Counted from the first letter of the stretch, positions 1 through 12,269 are shown. The stretch: DNA of 64,000 nt from Buttiauxella selenatireducens (GCF_031432975.1 NZ_CP133838.1:4278001-4342000); one strand, 5' to 3'. The notes: a model not told the origin generated them from the letters alone. Made by a program: numbers and translations.

Positions 1-526
1 GACGACCGGTACGAATCAGCTCCAGATAGAAGCGATCGGCAAAATACTGCTGGTAAAATTCCAGGCACTGATCAAGCTGTGCCGTATTTCCACGCAACAA
101 GTTTTTGCCAATATCCCCCATGCGCCCACCAGAGAGCAGGATTAGCCCCTCGTTGAGTTCGGCAAGCCAGCTTCGGTCAACAATCGGGCCCGCAGCGCCA
201 TACCCACGCTGGTAGGCTTTTGAAATTAGCAGGGTAAGGTTTTGATAGCCGGCATTATCGCTGGCGAGAACGGTTAGATGGCTGAGCTCATCACCTAACA
301 ACTCATTGGCTACGTTAAAATCAGCCCCGATGATCGGTTTGAGCCCTGCACCATGAGCAGCACCATAGAATTTCACCAACCCGCAAAGGTTCGTAAAATC
401 GGTGATAGCGATTGCTGGCATCCCCATCGCCGCGGCTTTCTTCACCAGCGGAGCGGTTTTTGCCAGGCCATCAACCATAGAGTAGTCGCTGTGCACCCGA
501 AGGTGTACGAAACGTGGTTCAGCCAT
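1..526 (-). CDS. dnaE: DNA polymerase III alpha subunit, N-terminal part (cut by window edge)
   Basis: This is the 5' end of the replicative polymerase catalytic subunit; about 175 codons are visible and the gene runs off the left edge. The start is the ATG at 526, preceded by a GGAATGAGAA ribosome site, giving [16 protein letters not shown]. The HLRVHSDYS motif (residues 8-16) and the following segment belong to the PHP domain that opens every DnaE. The gene starts 38 bp after rnhB stops, on the same strand, as in E. coli where dnaE ends the lpxA-lpxB-rnhB group. The PHP domain is thought to be structural in enterobacteria; the polymerase palm lies outside the window. Confidence 0.97.
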   Translation of the reverse strand, partial: MAEPRFVHLRVHSDYSMVDGLAKTAPLVKKAAAMGMPAIAITDFTNLCGLVKFYGAAHGAGLKPIIGADFNVANELLGDELSHLTVLASDNAGYQNLTLLISKAYQRGYGAAGPIVDRSWLAELNEGLILLSGGRMGDIGKNLLRGNTAQLDQCLEFYQQYFADRFYLELIRTGR

Positions 527-564
527 TTCTCATTCCGTTTAGATGTGTAACGTACGTCCGCAAA

Positions 565-1161
565 TCAGGACGCCAGTCCGAGAGCGCGTTTGACCGGAGC
601 AAAACTACGACGATGATGTTCAGTAGCACCATGCTCTGCCAACTTTTCCAGATGAAAAGCGGTAGGGTAACCCTTGTGTTGGGCAAAACCGTATTGCGGA
701 TAACAGAGATCAAGCTCTGTCATTTCACGATCGCGCGTCACTTTGGCAATTATTGACGCCGCGCTAATTTCTGCAACCCGGCTGTCGCCTTTAACTACCG
801 CCAGTGAAGGCATCGGTAGCGCCGGGCAGCGGTTACCATCAATCAGCACATATTCAGGTACCACCGCAAGGCCAGCTACGGCACGTTGCATCGCTAGCAT
901 GGTGGCATGCAATATGTTTAATTGATCAATCTCTTCCGGCTCAGCACGGCCAAGACTCCAGGCCAGCGCTTTTTCTGTAATTTCGTCATACAGAGCCAGA
1001 CGGCGTTTTTCTGATAATTTTTTAGAATCAGCCAGACCGACAATGGGATTGAGAGGATCAAGAATCACCGCAGCAGTGACAACCGCGCCAACTAACGGGC
1101 CACGGCCCACTTCGTCAACACCTGCAACCAGATGCGTATGAGGGTAAATAAATTCAATCAT
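565..1161 (-). CDS. rnhB: Ribonuclease HII
   Basis: Type 2 RNase H of 198 residues, the usual length. It cuts the RNA strand of RNA-DNA hybrids and removes single ribonucleotides embedded in DNA. The catalytic acids are visible in [11 protein letters not shown] (Asp16, Glu17), in LIDGNRCP near residue 108 and in the SIIAKVTRD segment, the family DEDD arrangement. The start ATG overlaps the lpxB stop by 4 bp, so the two genes are probably translationally coupled. It lies between lpxB and dnaE, the normal enterobacterial position. Confidence 0.97.
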   Translation of the reverse strand: MIEFIYPHTHLVAGVDEVGRGPLVGAVVTAAVILDPLNPIVGLADSKKLSEKRRLALYDEITEKALAWSLGRAEPEEIDQLNILHATMLAMQRAVAGLAVVPEYVLIDGNRCPALPMPSLAVVKGDSRVAEISAASIIAKVTRDREMTELDLCYPQYGFAQHKGYPTAFHLEKLAEHGATEHHRRSFAPVKRALGLAS

Positions 1162-2306
1162 TGTGCAAGCTCCAGCACAGCATCTGCTGCCTGTTCATCG
1201 GCATTACAACGAATCTGCTGATGCAATTCGCGGAAGGTGTCGTGCATTTGGTGGCTTTGAGCACCGTCTTCAAGCAACGGAGCAAGTACCTGCGCAAGTG
1301 CATGTGGCTCACACTCTTCCTGCAACAATTCTTTTACGAGTTCACGGCCCGCCAGCAAATTCGGCAGTGAAACATAATCAGTTTTTACCAGACGCTTCGC
1401 CAACCAGAAGGTAAATGGCTTCATTCGATAACCGACGACCATTGGGCATTTGGCCAACATGCACTCAAGTGCCGCAGTGCCGGAGGCCAGTAACGCGGCG
1501 TCACTTGCGACCATGGCTTCACGCCCTTGCCCATTGAGCAAATGCATAGTCAGATCTGGAGCGACTTCTGCTTTGATACGCTCAAATTGTTCGCGGCGCT
1601 TAGCGTTCACCAGCGGCACAACAATTTCCAGACCAGGAAAACGTTCACGCAGCAAAAGTGCGGTTTTGAGGAAATCAGCACTGAGCATTTCAACTTCTGC
1701 CCCACGACTTCCTGGAAGTAACGCCAGGCATTTAGCATCAGGGGAAATACCTAAAGTCGCGCGTGCGGCATTTTTATCGGGATCGAGTGGCATGGCATCA
1801 GCCATGGTATGACCGATAAAGCGGCACGGGACGTTAAACTTATCGTAAAACGCTTTTTCGAAAGGCAGAAATGCGAGCACTAAATCCGTTGCTCTGCCGA
1901 TTTTGAAAACACGTTTTTGGCGCCACGCCCAAACGGAGGGACTGACGTAATGAATGGTGCGAATACCTTGTTTTTTGAGATTGCCTTCCAGTGTGATGTT
2001 AAAGTCCGGCGCATCGATACCGACAAAAACATCTGGCTGCAATTCAGTAAAACGGCGCGTCAGATCGGCACGAATATGGAGTAATCGACGCAGACGCCCG
2101 AGTACTTCAACAATACCCATCACAGCCAGTTCTTCCATCTCATACCAGGCTTCGCAGCCTTCGGCTTGCATCAATGGCCCAGCGACACCCACAAAGCGAG
2201 CATCAGGAACCCGAGCTTTTAAAGCTCGAATCAGACCTGCACCAAGAATATCGCCGGAAGTTTCTCCGGCGACCAGGGCAATCGTAAGCGGACGACCAGG
2301 TTTCAT
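1158..2306 (-). CDS. lpxB: Lipid-A-disaccharide synthase
   Basis: Glycosyltransferase family 19 enzyme, 382 residues as in E. coli. It joins UDP-diacylglucosamine and lipid X into the tetra-acyl disaccharide of lipid A at the cytoplasmic face of the inner membrane. Family marks are [14 protein letters not shown] near the N-terminus and [10 protein letters not shown] near the middle. The start codon directly follows the lpxA stop codon and the gene end overlaps rnhB by 4 bp, so it sits in a tightly packed lipid A operon. Confidence 0.98.
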   Translation of the reverse strand: MKPGRPLTIALVAGETSGDILGAGLIRALKARVPDARFVGVAGPLMQAEGCEAWYEMEELAVMGIVEVLGRLRRLLHIRADLTRRFTELQPDVFVGIDAPDFNITLEGNLKKQGIRTIHYVSPSVWAWRQKRVFKIGRATDLVLAFLPFEKAFYDKFNVPCRFIGHTMADAMPLDPDKNAARATLGISPDAKCLALLPGSRGAEVEMLSADFLKTALLLRERFPGLEIVVPLVNAKRREQFERIKAEVAPDLTMHLLNGQGREAMVASDAALLASGTAALECMLAKCPMVVGYRMKPFTFWLAKRLVKTDYVSLPNLLAGRELVKELLQEECEPHALAQVLAPLLEDGAQSHQMHDTFRELHQQIRCNADEQAADAVLELAQ

Positions 2307-3095
2307 TTAGCGAATCAGACCACGCGTTGAACGAGCAAAGAATTCAACAAATGCGTTCACTTCAGGATGTTGCTCGGCAATTTGAGCAATTTCTGGCTTA
2401 GCTTCTTCGAAGGTTTTCCCACTGCGGTAGAGAATTTTATACGCGTTACGAACCGCATGGATTGCTTCTCTACTGAAACCACGGCGTTTGAGCCCTTCGA
2501 TATTAACGCCAAACGGCGTCGCGTGGTTGCCCTGCGCAATAACATATGGCGGAACATCTTGTGCCACACCGGAACAGCCACCTACCATCACGTGCGCACC
2601 AATAATACAGAACTGGTGAACCGCGGTCATGCCGCCGATAATTGCGAAATCATCAACGGAAACATGGCCAGCAAGTGTCGCGTTATTTGCGAGGATACAG
2701 CGATTACCAACCGTGCAATCATGCGCCACATGGGCGTTAATCATCAGTAAGTTATCACTGCCCACCTTCGTCAAACCACCGCCCTGTTCTGTTCCACGAT
2801 GGATGGTGACGCTTTCGCGAATGCGGTTGCGATCGCCAATCTCCACACGAGTCGGTTCACCAGCATATTTAAGATCTTGGTTAACTTCACCAATGGATGC
2901 GAACTGATAAATCTCGTTATCACGGCCAATAGTCGTATGACCATTTACCACAACATGAGATTTCAGAACGGTACCGTCACCTATCACAACATGCGGACCA
3001 ACAATACAAAACGGACCAATATGGACGTTAGCACCAATGACGGCACCGTCTTCCACAATGGCGGATGGATGAATAAAGGCGGATTTATCAATCAC
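2307..3095 (-). CDS. lpxA: UDP-N-acetylglucosamine O-acyltransferase
   Basis: First enzyme of lipid A synthesis: it transfers 3-hydroxymyristate from acyl carrier protein to UDP-GlcNAc. The 262-residue protein is built of hexapeptide repeats (left-handed beta-helix) through roughly residues 1-190, followed by a helical C-terminal part. The catalytic histidine lies in the INAHVAHDC motif near residue 125. It begins 3 bp after fabZ, which uses related 3-hydroxyacyl-ACP substrates; fabZ and lpx enzymes share this pool, so their linkage is meaningful. Confidence 0.98.
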   Translation of the reverse strand: MIDKSAFIHPSAIVEDGAVIGANVHIGPFCIVGPHVVIGDGTVLKSHVVVNGHTTIGRDNEIYQFASIGEVNQDLKYAGEPTRVEIGDRNRIRESVTIHRGTEQGGGLTKVGSDNLLMINAHVAHDCTVGNRCILANNATLAGHVSVDDFAIIGGMTAVHQFCIIGAHVMVGGCSGVAQDVPPYVIAQGNHATPFGVNIEGLKRRGFSREAIHAVRNAYKILYRSGKTFEEAKPEIAQIAEQHPEVNAFVEFFARSTRGLIR

Positions 3096-3098
3096 GTA

Positions 3099-3554
3099 TT
3101 AACTCTCCCGGCTGCGGGCACACATCATCGTTGCTTCGCAGACAATTTTACCGTCAACAGTTGCCACGCCTTTGAAGCGCGTCAGACCACGGCGGGTTTT
3201 CTCGAAAGTAACTTCCATGACCATCTGGTCACCAGGCACAACTGGGCGTTTGAAGCGCGCTTCATCGATACCAGCAAAGTAATAAAGCTCACCAGGTTCC
3301 AGTTTGCCTACGCTTTTAAACGCAAGAATACCGGTGGCTTGCGCCATCGCTTCAAGAATCAAAACACCTGGGAAAATCGGTTTACCAGGGAAGTGGCCCT
3401 GGAAAAACGGCTCGTTTACTGAGACATTTTTTACTGCACGTAAAAAACGGCCTTCTTCAAAATCCAGCACGCGGTCTACCAGTAAGAACGGGTAACGGTG
3501 CGGCAGAAGCTCTAAAATCTCTTCGATGTGCAGAGTATGAGTGTCGGTAGTCAA
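3099..3554 (-). CDS. fabZ: 3-hydroxyacyl-[acyl-carrier-protein] dehydratase
   Basis: Hot-dog fold dehydratase of type II fatty-acid synthesis, 151 residues. I place the start at the TTG at 3554, behind the ribosome site AGGAAGAG, rather than further upstream, because this gives exactly the E. coli length and the N-terminus MTTDTHTL. Catalytic His54 and Glu68 lie in QGHFPGKP and GVLILEAM. It competes with LpxA and LpxD for 3-hydroxyacyl-ACP and so helps set the phospholipid to LPS balance. A 116-bp gap separates it from lpxD upstream. Confidence 0.96.
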   Translation of the reverse strand: MTTDTHTLHIEEILELLPHRYPFLLVDRVLDFEEGRFLRAVKNVSVNEPFFQGHFPGKPIFPGVLILEAMAQATGILAFKSVGKLEPGELYYFAGIDEARFKRPVVPGDQMVMEVTFEKTRRGLTRFKGVATVDGKIVCEATMMCARSRES

Positions 3555-3670
3555 GATACTCTTCCTGTCTAAATGTACCAAATGACAATAATAACACGGC
3601 CTGCGACTATCTCAGGATAGCTAGCAGGCCGCAAATCAGTAAGCACTAACGCGTCTTGGGCGGGTGACTT

Positions 3671-4696
3671 TTAGTCTTGTTGATTGATTTTTTTCTCAAC
3701 GGATTTCAAGCGTTTGCTGATCTCGTCAATATTCATCACCAACGCGGCTGTTTTGCGCCACACTTTGTTCGGCTGTAATGGAATACCCGAGGAATATACC
3801 CCTGGTTCTGTAATAGGGCGCATAACCATGCCCATTCCAGTCACGGTGACTTTATCGCAGATTTCCATATGGCCATTGATAACACTGGCACCGCCAATCA
3901 TGCAGTAACGGCCAATTTTCAGGCTGCCTGCCATGATCACACCGCCAGCAACAGCAGTATTGTCGCCAATCACAACGTTATGTGCAATCTGGCATTGATT
4001 ATCAATGATAACACCATTGCCAATAATCGTGTCGTCCAGTGCACCACGGTCAATTGTTGTACATGCACCAATTTCAACACGATCGCCAATGATCACTCGG
4101 CCAAGCTGAGGGATCTTCACCCAGTTTCCGCGATCGTTAGCGTAGCCAAAACCATCAGAACCAATGACGGTACCGGACTGAACCAGGCACTGTTCACCCA
4201 TCTGAATTTCGTGGTAAATCGACACATTTGCCCACAGGCGAGTGCCCGCACCAATGCTGGTGTTTTTACCCACGAAGCAGCCTGGGCCAATCACGACGTT
4301 ATCACCCAGCACTACGCCAGATTCGATAACCGCGTTAGCGCCAATAGCAACGTTTTTACCCAACGTCGCAGTAGCATCAACAACCGCGCTTGGTGCGATG
4401 TTTTGTGCAGGTTGCGGCGTTGAATCAAGAATTTGCGCCATGCGAGCATAAGTCAGGTAGGGATTCTTCACTACCAGGGCTGCGCTATGTGCGAAAGGAA
4501 GATCGGCTTCAGTCATAACGACGGCAGAAGCCTGGCAAACAGCCAATTGCTCACGATAACGAGGGTTAACCATGAACGTAATTTGGCCAGCCTGGGCCGT
4601 TTGCATAGATGCAACGCCGGTGATGACGAGTTCGCCATCACCGTGCAATTCTGCATCCAACTGCTGGGCTAAATCAGCCAGTCGAATTGAAGACAT
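3671..4696 (-). CDS. lpxD: UDP-3-O-(3-hydroxymyristoyl)glucosamine N-acyltransferase
   Basis: Third lipid A enzyme: it N-acylates UDP-3-O-acylglucosamine using 3-hydroxymyristoyl-ACP. The 341-residue protein has an N-terminal uridine-binding domain (about residues 1-100), a long hexapeptide-repeat beta-helix, and a C-terminal helix ending in a lysine-rich stretch. The catalytic histidine is in the [12 protein letters not shown] segment near residue 239. It starts 3 bp after the skp stop codon, so it is in one transcription unit with skp and bamA. Confidence 0.98.
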   Translation of the reverse strand: MSSIRLADLAQQLDAELHGDGELVITGVASMQTAQAGQITFMVNPRYREQLAVCQASAVVMTEADLPFAHSAALVVKNPYLTYARMAQILDSTPQPAQNIAPSAVVDATATLGKNVAIGANAVIESGVVLGDNVVIGPGCFVGKNTSIGAGTRLWANVSIYHEIQMGEQCLVQSGTVIGSDGFGYANDRGNWVKIPQLGRVIIGDRVEIGACTTIDRGALDDTIIGNGVIIDNQCQIAHNVVIGDNTAVAGGVIMAGSLKIGRYCMIGGASVINGHMEICDKVTVTGMGMVMRPITEPGVYSSGIPLQPNKVWRKTAALVMNIDEISKRLKSVEKKINQQD

Positions 4697-4699
4697 TAC

Positions 4700-5200
4700 T
4701 TATTTAACCTGTTTCAGAACATCTGAAGTGATATCTTTTACACTGCTGCCTGCATAAGCAACGGTGTTAGTATCCAGCACGACATCGTAACCTTTGTCGT
4801 CAGCAACTTTCTTCACTGCGCTCTGAATACGAGTAACCAGTTTGCCACGTTCTTCATTAGAACGACGTTGACGATCCTGCTCAAAAGCTTGCGCTTTAGT
4901 CTGGAACGCCTGACGTTGAGCCATCAGGTCTTTTTCCGCTTTGCTGCGGTCAGCAGCTTTCATGGTAGAACCATCACGTTGCAGCTTTTGCATTTTGGAT
5001 TGCAGATCGCCTTCCATATTCTGCAATTCGCTCGCGCGGCCTTTAAACTCGTTTTCCAAAGTTTTGGACACACCGGTGCTCTGTGCAACCTGTTGGAACA
5101 GATTACCCATGTTTACTACAGCAATGCTGTCTGCAGCCTGAACACTGGCTGATGCAGCCATAGCGATGCCAAGACCTGCGGCAAATAACCACTTTTTCAC
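4700..5200 (-). CDS. skp: Periplasmic chaperone for outer-membrane proteins
   Basis: Skp (OmpH family) trimer that holds unfolded outer-membrane proteins in the periplasm. The 166 residues begin with a signal peptide ([20 protein letters not shown], cleaved after the VQA at about residue 22). The middle is a charged, Gln- and Lys-rich helical region forming the coiled-coil tentacles, and the C-terminus resembles the family trimerisation core. It is 5 residues longer than the E. coli protein as I remember it. It lies between bamA and lpxD, as in other enterobacteria. Confidence 0.97.
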   Translation of the reverse strand: MKKWLFAAGLGIAMAASASVQAADSIAVVNMGNLFQQVAQSTGVSKTLENEFKGRASELQNMEGDLQSKMQKLQRDGSTMKAADRSKAEKDLMAQRQAFQTKAQAFEQDRQRRSNEERGKLVTRIQSAVKKVADDKGYDVVLDTNTVAYAGSSVKDITSDVLKQVK

Positions 5201-5320
5201 AATTAACTCCTTACCATCCCGTATGTGTCCTGAGACACTCTTTTTGCGCGTGCCAGTTCTGCATTTAGCGAACTGGCATCAACGCGACACTGCTTATCCG
5301 CATTCCTTTGCGCAAAACAA

Positions 5321-7729
5321 TTACCAGGTTTTACCAATGTTAAACTGGAACTGTTCTGCTTTGTCACCTTCATATTTCTTGAACGGTTGGGCATAAGAGA
5401 AGACCAACGGCCCTAACGGTGACATCCATTGCAATGCAATACCTGCTGACATACGAATGTTGCTTGGGTCACTATAATCAGGAATCCCATCCGCACCATA
5501 TTTCTCATTGTCCCAATTTGTATCCCAAACGGTACCCATATCCATGAACAGCGATGTACGAACTGAGTTCGCGTACTTCTCGCTCAGGAATGGCGTTGGC
5601 GTGATAAGTTCTAAACTTGCCACGGCCATTGCGTTACCACCGACTGCATCGTCGGATGAGCAAACCCCACCAGCCTGGTCACAGTTATCATTACCTGGGC
5701 CACCAATATAGACCGCTTTCGGACCAATGTTGTTGGACTGGAAGCCACGCACCGTACTGGAACCACCGGCATAGAAGTTTTCATAGAACGGCATTTCTTT
5801 GCCGCTCAAACCATCACCGTAACCAATACGAGTACGACCTAACATAACCCAGGTATGATCATCATCAATTGGGAAGTAGCTTGCCGTATCCAGCGTCACT
5901 TTGTAGAACTCGTTGTCAGAGCCTGGTACGGTCACTTTACCGTTAAGGTTTACACGCGAGCCTTCGGTTGGGAAGTAACCACGGTCAAGTTTGTTATATG
6001 TCCAACCGTAGTTTAGCGTGAAGTCATCTGCCGCGAAGCCATTGTCAGTCGACGTTGTACCCGTTGTTTGACCCATGGAGTCCAGATAACGCCACATCGC
6101 AACCTGCGGTTGCATGTTGGACAGGTCGTTATGCACATAACCCATACCCAAACGCAACGTGTTGTTTTCATTAACCGGGAAGCCAAGAGTTCCATCTACA
6201 CCGTAACTTTTGTTGGTGTAGTCGGAAAGATCCGCGTCATCTGCTTTAAAGTCGTTATAGAAGACACGACCGCCAAGGCTCACACCGTCAACTGTAAAGT
6301 ATGGATCGGTTAACGACAATTCAGCATATGTCTGATAATCGTTTTTGGTACCGTTGATACCAACAGAGTAACCCGTACCTAACCAGTTATCCTGCTGGAC
6401 ACCGACCTGGAAGCTGATACCACTTTCAGTACCGTAGCCAATACCGAAGTTGAAGCTACCGGTATTACGCTCTTTAACTTTGTACACCACATCAACCTGA
6501 TCAGGGCTACCTGAAACACGCTGCGTGTCGACATCGACGGTTTCGAAGTATCCAAGACGATTCAGACGATCTTTGCCTGAGTCGACAAGATCACTGCCCA
6601 GCCAGGTTCCTTCCATTTGGCGCATTTCGCGACGCAGGACAGAATCTTTACTGGTGTCGTTGCCTTCAAAGCGAATTTTACGTACGTAGTAACGGTTTCC
6701 GGAATCAACGTTTACATGCAGTTTAACTGTCTTATCTGCATCATTGATTTCTGGCTGTGTTTGCACACGCGGATAGGCGTAACCATAACGACCCAACAAT
6801 TTCTTGATGTCGTCTTCCATTTTGGTCACTTTAGTACCGTTATACAGCTCGCCCGGCTTAAGTTTAGTCAGCGTCTCAATTTCCGCTGAGTGTCCAGCCA
6901 GGTTACCACTTACCGTCACACCAGCAATCTTGTACTGCTCGCCTTCGGTCACGTTGATGGTAACGTAAATGCTTTTCTTATCAGGCGTCAGGCTGACCTG
7001 TGTGGAATCGATGTTAAAGCGCGCGTAACCACGATCAAGGTAGTAACTGCGCAAAGTTTCGAGATCACCGGCAAGCTTCTGCTTCTGATATTTACGATCG
7101 CCCACCACGTTCCACCACGGCACTTCATCACGCAGTTGGAAATGCGAAATAAGTTCGTCAGTCGTAAACGCATGGTTGCCTACGATGTTGATTTGCTGAA
7201 TTTTGGCCGAAACGCCTTCCTGGAATACCAGTTTCAGGTCAACACGGTTACGCGGCAGTGGCGTAACAACGGCTTTCACGCTGGCACTGTACTTACCAAC
7301 GCTGTAATAGAAATCTTCCAGCCCTTTTTCGATATCAGCCAGAGTTGTTCTGTCCAGTGATTCGCCAACACGCACGCCAGAAGCCTCAAGGTTCTGTTTA
7401 AGCATGTCGTCCTTCACGGACTTGTTACCAGAGAAAGTAATACTTGCGATTGTCGGGCGTTCTTTCACCTGAACAACCAACGTTTCACCATCACGCAGTA
7501 CCCGAACATCTTCGAAGTTCCCGGTAGCGAAAAGTGAACGGATAGTATTACTGATATCCTCGTCAGAGACGGTGTCGCCTACACGAACCGGCATGCTGAG
7601 GAGGGCCGCACCGACGGCGACTCGCTGCAGGCCTTCGAAATGAATGTCCTTCACCACGAACCCGTCTGCACCGTATACGGTGGCGCTGCTAAACAGCAGC
7701 GACGCTATGAGCAACTTTTTCATCGCCAT
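5321..7729 (-). CDS. bamA: Outer-membrane protein assembly factor BamA
   Basis: Central beta-barrel of the BAM complex, which inserts barrel proteins into the outer membrane. The 802-residue precursor has a signal peptide ending VYGA at about residue 20, five POTRA domains (about residues 21-420) and a C-terminal 16-strand barrel. The conserved VRGF motif of loop 6 is present in [12 protein letters not shown], and the chain ends in the usual aromatic residue (GKTW). Compared with E. coli, the extracellular loops around residues 550-570 and 680-700 differ in sequence and length, as expected for surface regions. It follows rseP by 30 bp. Confidence 0.98.
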   Translation of the reverse strand: MAMKKLLIASLLFSSATVYGADGFVVKDIHFEGLQRVAVGAALLSMPVRVGDTVSDEDISNTIRSLFATGNFEDVRVLRDGETLVVQVKERPTIASITFSGNKSVKDDMLKQNLEASGVRVGESLDRTTLADIEKGLEDFYYSVGKYSASVKAVVTPLPRNRVDLKLVFQEGVSAKIQQINIVGNHAFTTDELISHFQLRDEVPWWNVVGDRKYQKQKLAGDLETLRSYYLDRGYARFNIDSTQVSLTPDKKSIYVTINVTEGEQYKIAGVTVSGNLAGHSAEIETLTKLKPGELYNGTKVTKMEDDIKKLLGRYGYAYPRVQTQPEINDADKTVKLHVNVDSGNRYYVRKIRFEGNDTSKDSVLRREMRQMEGTWLGSDLVDSGKDRLNRLGYFETVDVDTQRVSGSPDQVDVVYKVKERNTGSFNFGIGYGTESGISFQVGVQQDNWLGTGYSVGINGTKNDYQTYAELSLTDPYFTVDGVSLGGRVFYNDFKADDADLSDYTNKSYGVDGTLGFPVNENNTLRLGMGYVHNDLSNMQPQVAMWRYLDSMGQTTGTTSTDNGFAADDFTLNYGWTYNKLDRGYFPTEGSRVNLNGKVTVPGSDNEFYKVTLDTASYFPIDDDHTWVMLGRTRIGYGDGLSGKEMPFYENFYAGGSSTVRGFQSNNIGPKAVYIGGPGNDNCDQAGGVCSSDDAVGGNAMAVASLELITPTPFLSEKYANSVRTSLFMDMGTVWDTNWDNEKYGADGIPDYSDPSNIRMSAGIALQWMSPLGPLVFSYAQPFKKYEGDKAEQFQFNIGKTW

Positions 7730-7759
7730 CGTTGTTATGCGTTCTTCCTAACCTACTCT

Positions 7760-9112
7760 CTAAAACCGAGAGAAATCATTGAAAAGTGCAAGCCCCATCA
7801 ACAGCACCAGCAATATAGAGCCAATGCGGTAACTAAAGTCTTGAACTCGCTCGGAAACCGGCCCACCCTTCAGCTTTTCAATCGCCAAAAAGAGCAGATG
7901 CCCCCCGTCCAGGACGGGTAACGGAAACAGGTTGATAATCCCCAGATTGACGCTAATTAGCGCCAGGAACATCAGATAGTAAATCAACCCAGATTCCGCT
8001 GACATACCTGCACCTTGAGCTATGGAAATTGGCCCACTGAGGTTATTCAGCTTGATGTCACCGGTTATTAATTTCCCCAGCATGTTGACCGTAAGCTTCA
8101 TCAGTTGCCAGGTTTTATCCGTGGCTTCCGCAACAGCAGCAAACGGCCCATACTGGCGTACTGTTTTATACTCATCCGGTAGCGGGATAACCTTTGGTAC
8201 CACACCCGCAAACCCTTCAGCCTTTGCTTTACCCGGTTTTGTATCCGGTATCAGCGTTAAAGACAAGAGCGCCCCTTGTCTTTCTATTTCTAGCTCCAGT
8301 GGGTGACCTGGATTGTCACGCACCTGACTAACAAATTCTGTCCACTGAGTGAGTGCCGCACCGCTGACTTTAACGATCCTGTCTCCAGCTTGCAAACCCG
8401 CTTTGTTCGCTGCGGAATCTGGCTGCACTTCTTGTAATACCGTTTCAATTTGTGGACGGCGAGGCCCGATGCCCAAGGACGAAACCGGATCCTGCTTTTC
8501 TGGTTCAAACTGCCAGTGGCGCAAATTCAGCGTTTTCTCAGTACGTAAATTTGACCCCAGAGGAGCCAATGTCACCTTCGTGCTGTCATTGCCAATTTTC
8601 GCCATCAGCTCGAGTTGAACTGATTCCCAATCAGGCGTTTCGATGCCGTCAATCGCTTTAAGTTCCATTCCTGGTGCAATTTGTGCTTCTGCCGCTATCG
8701 AGTTGGGCATTACTTCACCAACAACGGGCCGAACACCAGGGACACCGATAATAAATACCAGCCAGTAGGCAAACACAGCGAAGATAAAGTTGGCAATCGG
8801 ACCGGCCGCAATAATTGCGGCTCGTTGAGAAACGGTTTTGTTATTAAAAGCATAATGGCGTAGTTCCGGACTCACCGGCTCAACACGTTCATCCAGCATT
8901 TTAACGTAGCCGCCCAGAGGAATCAGGGCAATGACGAATTCGGTGCCGTGACGATCGGTACGACGCCAGAGCGCTTTACCAAAACCAATGGAAAAGCGCT
9001 CAACTTTAACACCACAGCGGCGAGCAACCCAAAAATGGCCGAACTCATGCACGGTAATTAACACACCCAGTGCAACGATAAATGCAGCCAAATTCCAGAG
9101 TAAGCTCAGCAT
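7760..9112 (-). CDS. rseP: Site-2 intramembrane protease of the sigma-E pathway
   Basis: Zinc metalloprotease that cuts RseA inside the inner membrane after DegS has acted, freeing sigma-E. The 450-residue protein has the zinc motif HEFGH at residues 22-26 in the first membrane segment and the second active-site motif LPVLDGGHL near residue 400 in a later one. Two PDZ domains lie between, with the second including [13 protein letters not shown]. The position between cdsA and bamA is conserved, tying envelope stress sensing to barrel assembly. Confidence 0.98.
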   Translation of the reverse strand: MLSLLWNLAAFIVALGVLITVHEFGHFWVARRCGVKVERFSIGFGKALWRRTDRHGTEFVIALIPLGGYVKMLDERVEPVSPELRHYAFNNKTVSQRAAIIAAGPIANFIFAVFAYWLVFIIGVPGVRPVVGEVMPNSIAAEAQIAPGMELKAIDGIETPDWESVQLELMAKIGNDSTKVTLAPLGSNLRTEKTLNLRHWQFEPEKQDPVSSLGIGPRRPQIETVLQEVQPDSAANKAGLQAGDRIVKVSGAALTQWTEFVSQVRDNPGHPLELEIERQGALLSLTLIPDTKPGKAKAEGFAGVVPKVIPLPDEYKTVRQYGPFAAVAEATDKTWQLMKLTVNMLGKLITGDIKLNNLSGPISIAQGAGMSAESGLIYYLMFLALISVNLGIINLFPLPVLDGGHLLFLAIEKLKGGPVSERVQDFSYRIGSILLVLLMGLALFNDFSRF

Positions 9113-9123
9113 ATAACCTTCCG

Positions 9124-9981
9124 TTAAATCGTCCTGAATACCAGCAATAACAGACAGGCAAAGACCGGTACTGCTGCTGTGAGGCTATCAATGCGGTCAA
9201 GGATACCACCATGACCGGGGATCAAGTGACCGCTATCTTTAATCCCTGCTTCACGCTTGAACATGCTTTCAGTTAAATCGCCCAGCACTGAAGCCAGCGC
9301 AGCGACGACCGAACAGGTCAACAGGATAGCCGGAGCCACTTCCAGATTCGCCCACATGCCAAACAGCAAGGAGATAATCGCAGAAGTGAACAATCCACCA
9401 AAGAAACCCTGCCATGTTTTGCCCGGTGAAACTTTCGGAGCCAGTTTATGTTTACCAAACATTTTGCCAAACATATACGCGCCGGAATCCGCACCCCAGA
9501 CCAGAACCATCACATACAACAACCAAATTGAGCCGGTGTAATGGTTGATATCGTAATGCCAGTTACGCAGTACAATCATGCCCCAGAAAAACGGCACGAT
9601 CGTCAACACGCCAAATACCAGACGCAGTGTTTTTGAATTGCGCCAGATAGATGCAGAGCCTGGATAGAACAACACCAGTAGCAATGCAGCAAACCACCAG
9701 GCAAGTGATGCCCAGAGTGAGGCCTCAATCAGCGGTATGTGAACCGTACGCTGGTATTCAGGCAATGCAAACAACATTAGAGCCAATAACAGACCGCACA
9801 GCACAGCAAGCCATACACGTTGTGAACGCGCTTTAAAGCCTGCCAGTTGTCCCCATTCCCAGGCGGCGAGCATACAGACCACCAGGGTGGTAATAGCAAA
9901 TCCTACAGGTGGGAGCCAAAATAACGCGGCTATAACCACCGGGATTAAAATAAACGCAGAAAGCAGACGATACTTCAGCAA
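9124..9981 (-). CDS. cdsA: Phosphatidate cytidylyltransferase (CDP-diglyceride synthase)
   Basis: Integral inner-membrane enzyme that makes CDP-diacylglycerol from phosphatidate and CTP, the branch point of phospholipid synthesis. The 285 residues form several hydrophobic segments. The family signature is near the C-terminus, covering [19 protein letters not shown] and the following [10 protein letters not shown], which supplies acidic metal ligands. It starts 18 bp after uppS stops and ends 11 bp before rseP starts, so the three form one unit. Confidence 0.97.
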   Translation of the reverse strand: MLKYRLLSAFILIPVVIAALFWLPPVGFAITTLVVCMLAAWEWGQLAGFKARSQRVWLAVLCGLLLALMLFALPEYQRTVHIPLIEASLWASLAWWFAALLLVLFYPGSASIWRNSKTLRLVFGVLTIVPFFWGMIVLRNWHYDINHYTGSIWLLYVMVLVWGADSGAYMFGKMFGKHKLAPKVSPGKTWQGFFGGLFTSAIISLLFGMWANLEVAPAILLTCSVVAALASVLGDLTESMFKREAGIKDSGHLIPGHGGILDRIDSLTAAVPVFACLLLLVFRTI

Positions 9982-9999
9982 AGGTGACCCCCAACAGGC

Positions 10000-10752
10000 T
10001 TACTCACCACCAGGTGCCGTGCCGCCAAAACGACGCTCTCGATTTGCAAAAGCATGTAGTGCACCTTCAAAGTCTTGTTCATCGAAATCAGGCCAAAGAA
10101 CATCTGTGAAATAAAGTTCTGCATAGGCAATCTGCCAAATCAGAAAGTTACTGATACGATGCTCTCCCCCTGTCCTAATTACTAAATCTACGGGAGCCAG
10201 TTCATTCATGCAGATTTGCTGACTTAGCATCTCTTCATCAATCTGGTCTGGACGCAATAAGCCTTCCTGTACCTGTTCGGCAAGATGCCGCACTCCCTGA
10301 ATAATATCCCAACGTCCACCATAATTCGCGGCGATATTGAGAGTCAAACCGGTATTGGTACTGGTAAGAGCTTCGGCTTTGTTAATACGTTCTTGCAGGC
10401 GAGCATTGAATCGACTGGTATCACCAATAATTCGTAGACGGACATTGTGACGATGTAAACTTTTGACTTCACTGTCTAAAGCCCACACAAATAATTCCAT
10501 CAACGCGCTGACTTCTTGAGCCGGGCGATTCCAGTTTTCACTACTGAAGGCATAAAGTGTAAGCGCATCAATACCGTTATTTGCTGCAAAACTTACAGCT
10601 CGGCGTACAGATTTCGCACCCGCTTTATGGCCAGAAATCCTCATCTTCCCCTGTCGTTTAGCCCAGCGTCCGTTACCGTCCATAATGATGGCAACATGAC
10701 GAGCGCCATGGTCAGATTGTGATTCGCTTAATTGTTGGTTTGCAGACAACAT
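10000..10752 (-). CDS. uppS: Undecaprenyl diphosphate synthase
   Basis: Cis-prenyltransferase (also called ispU) that extends farnesyl diphosphate to the C55 carrier lipid used for peptidoglycan and O-antigen. The 250-residue protein has the signature IIMDGNGRWAK, with catalytic Asp25, the SSENWNR substrate-binding stretch and the RTGGEHRISNFL motif near residue 195. It lies downstream of dxr, which feeds the same isoprenoid pathway, but is separated from it by a terminator and a 186-bp gap. Confidence 0.97.
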   Translation of the reverse strand: MLSANQQLSESQSDHGARHVAIIMDGNGRWAKRQGKMRISGHKAGAKSVRRAVSFAANNGIDALTLYAFSSENWNRPAQEVSALMELFVWALDSEVKSLHRHNVRLRIIGDTSRFNARLQERINKAEALTSTNTGLTLNIAANYGGRWDIIQGVRHLAEQVQEGLLRPDQIDEEMLSQQICMNELAPVDLVIRTGGEHRISNFLIWQIAYAELYFTDVLWPDFDEQDFEGALHAFANRERRFGGTAPGGE

Positions 10753-10813
10753 AAGACGTAATTATTCCCAGATAAGGACTAAGCGGTACTCAGAATGATT
10801 TCAGCTTCTACAT

Positions 10814-10838
10814 AAAAAAGCCGTGCTATAACACGGCT
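10814..10838 (-). terminator. Rho-independent terminator after dxr
   Basis: On the minus strand a GCCGTG / CACGGC hairpin with a 6-nt loop is followed by six T residues. It lies about 100 bp after the dxr stop and before uppS, so it should end most dxr transcripts. Confidence 0.85.
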
Positions 10839-10938
10839 TACCTATCGTTCAGTCAGAAATTTTCGACCAAAAGATGGCGCAGACTATATCACTGAAGCAC
10901 AAAGCTAACAAATGGAGGTACATCGGCTGAATAAATAA

Positions 10939-12138
10939 TCATCGGGACGCAATACGTGTCACCAGATTTCGGGCAACCTCGCGCGCTTTCGCATCCACAG
11001 TAATCACATCGTCAACACTCTTTGGCTCCGTCAAATCAACACTTTCCAATACGGCTCTATTCAGGGCGGCAATCTCTGTGAATCGCAGTTGTTCGCGTAA
11101 GAAGGCTTCAACAACCACTTCATTCGCCGCATTCAATACGGTGGTTGCGGCCTGCCCCTGCTCAAATGCATCCATCGCTAATTTCAGACACGGATAGCGA
11201 TCATAGTCTGGTTCCATAAACGTGAAAGTGCCAATTTTACAAAAATCGAGCGGCTCAACACCTGATACCACTCGCTCTGGAAACGCCATTGCATGTGCGA
11301 TTGGCGTCCGCATATCTGGGGCGCCTAACTGTGCCAGCACGCTCCCATCACGGTAGCGAACCATCGAATGGATAACCGATTGCGGATGTATCAGGACTTC
11401 CATTTGCTTCGCTGAAGCATTGAATAGCCAGCGAGCTTCAATATATTCGAGACCTTTATTCATCATAGTGGCTGAATCGACAGAGATTTTACGCCCCATC
11501 GACCAGTTCGGATGACTACATGCCTGGTCAGGCGTCATCGCCGCCAAATCACCTAATGCGGTCTCACGAAAAGGGCCACCTGACCCAGTAAGGATAATGG
11601 ACGAAACGCCATTACTCTCAAGTTCAGCGTACCCAAGATTCTGTTGGATGGATTCTGGTAAACTCTGAAAAATCGCGTTGTGTTCACTGTCGATAGGCAG
11701 CAACTGAGCGTGACTTCGCTGGACGGCATCCATAAAAAGACGCCCACAGGTGACTAATGACTCTTTGTTTGCCAGTAGAACCTGCTTACCTGCAGCAATA
11801 GCCGCAAGTGTAGGCAACAGCCCAGCAGCCCCCACAATCGCTGCCATTACCTGATTAACTTCATCCAGCGCCGCCATTTCACAAGCCGCATGCTGCCCTG
11901 CGAGGACTTCGGTGGGACTCCCCTGCTCTTTCAGCAGACGACGCAATTCCCCGGCAGACACTTCGTCATCCATCACTGCCCAACGAGGCTTGAACTCCAG
12001 GCATTGCTCAGCCATTCGTGCGACATTTTTCCCGGCAACCAATGCCGTGACGGAAAACTTATCAGGATTATGACGAACAACGCTAAGGGTACTGGTACCG
12101 ATAGATCCGGTAGAGCCAAGAATGGTCAGTTGCTTCAT
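10939..12138 (-). CDS. dxr: 1-deoxy-D-xylulose 5-phosphate reductoisomerase
   Basis: Second enzyme of the MEP isoprenoid pathway; it converts DXP to MEP with NADPH and is the fosmidomycin target. The 399 residues open with the dinucleotide-binding motif GSTGSIG (residues 8-14). The metal-binding acids lie in [11 protein letters not shown] near residue 150, and the flexible loop and C-terminal domain are of normal length. It sits between frr and uppS with its own terminator on each side. Confidence 0.97.
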   Translation of the reverse strand: MKQLTILGSTGSIGTSTLSVVRHNPDKFSVTALVAGKNVARMAEQCLEFKPRWAVMDDEVSAGELRRLLKEQGSPTEVLAGQHAACEMAALDEVNQVMAAIVGAAGLLPTLAAIAAGKQVLLANKESLVTCGRLFMDAVQRSHAQLLPIDSEHNAIFQSLPESIQQNLGYAELESNGVSSIILTGSGGPFRETALGDLAAMTPDQACSHPNWSMGRKISVDSATMMNKGLEYIEARWLFNASAKQMEVLIHPQSVIHSMVRYRDGSVLAQLGAPDMRTPIAHAMAFPERVVSGVEPLDFCKIGTFTFMEPDYDRYPCLKLAMDAFEQGQAATTVLNAANEVVVEAFLREQLRFTEIAALNRAVLESVDLTEPKSVDDVITVDAKAREVARNLVTRIASR

Positions 12139-12194
12139 AAGACGCTCTGGAATTTTAGTATGAAAAATCAGATAAAAAGTTTAACGCGCATAAA

Positions 12195-12252
12195 AACAAA
12201 ACGCCGTAAACAATAACTGCGACGTTAGCCACAGCCTGCGTACGGCGTTTGA
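12195..12252 (-). terminator. Rho-independent terminator after frr
   Basis: A long hairpin: AAACGCCGTA at 12199-12208 pairs with TACGGCGTTT at 12241-12250, with further pairing possible inside. On the minus strand it is followed by the T-rich stretch GTTTTTATG. It separates frr from dxr. Confidence 0.8.
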
Positions 12253-12269
12253 TCCGTCATATTAACGGA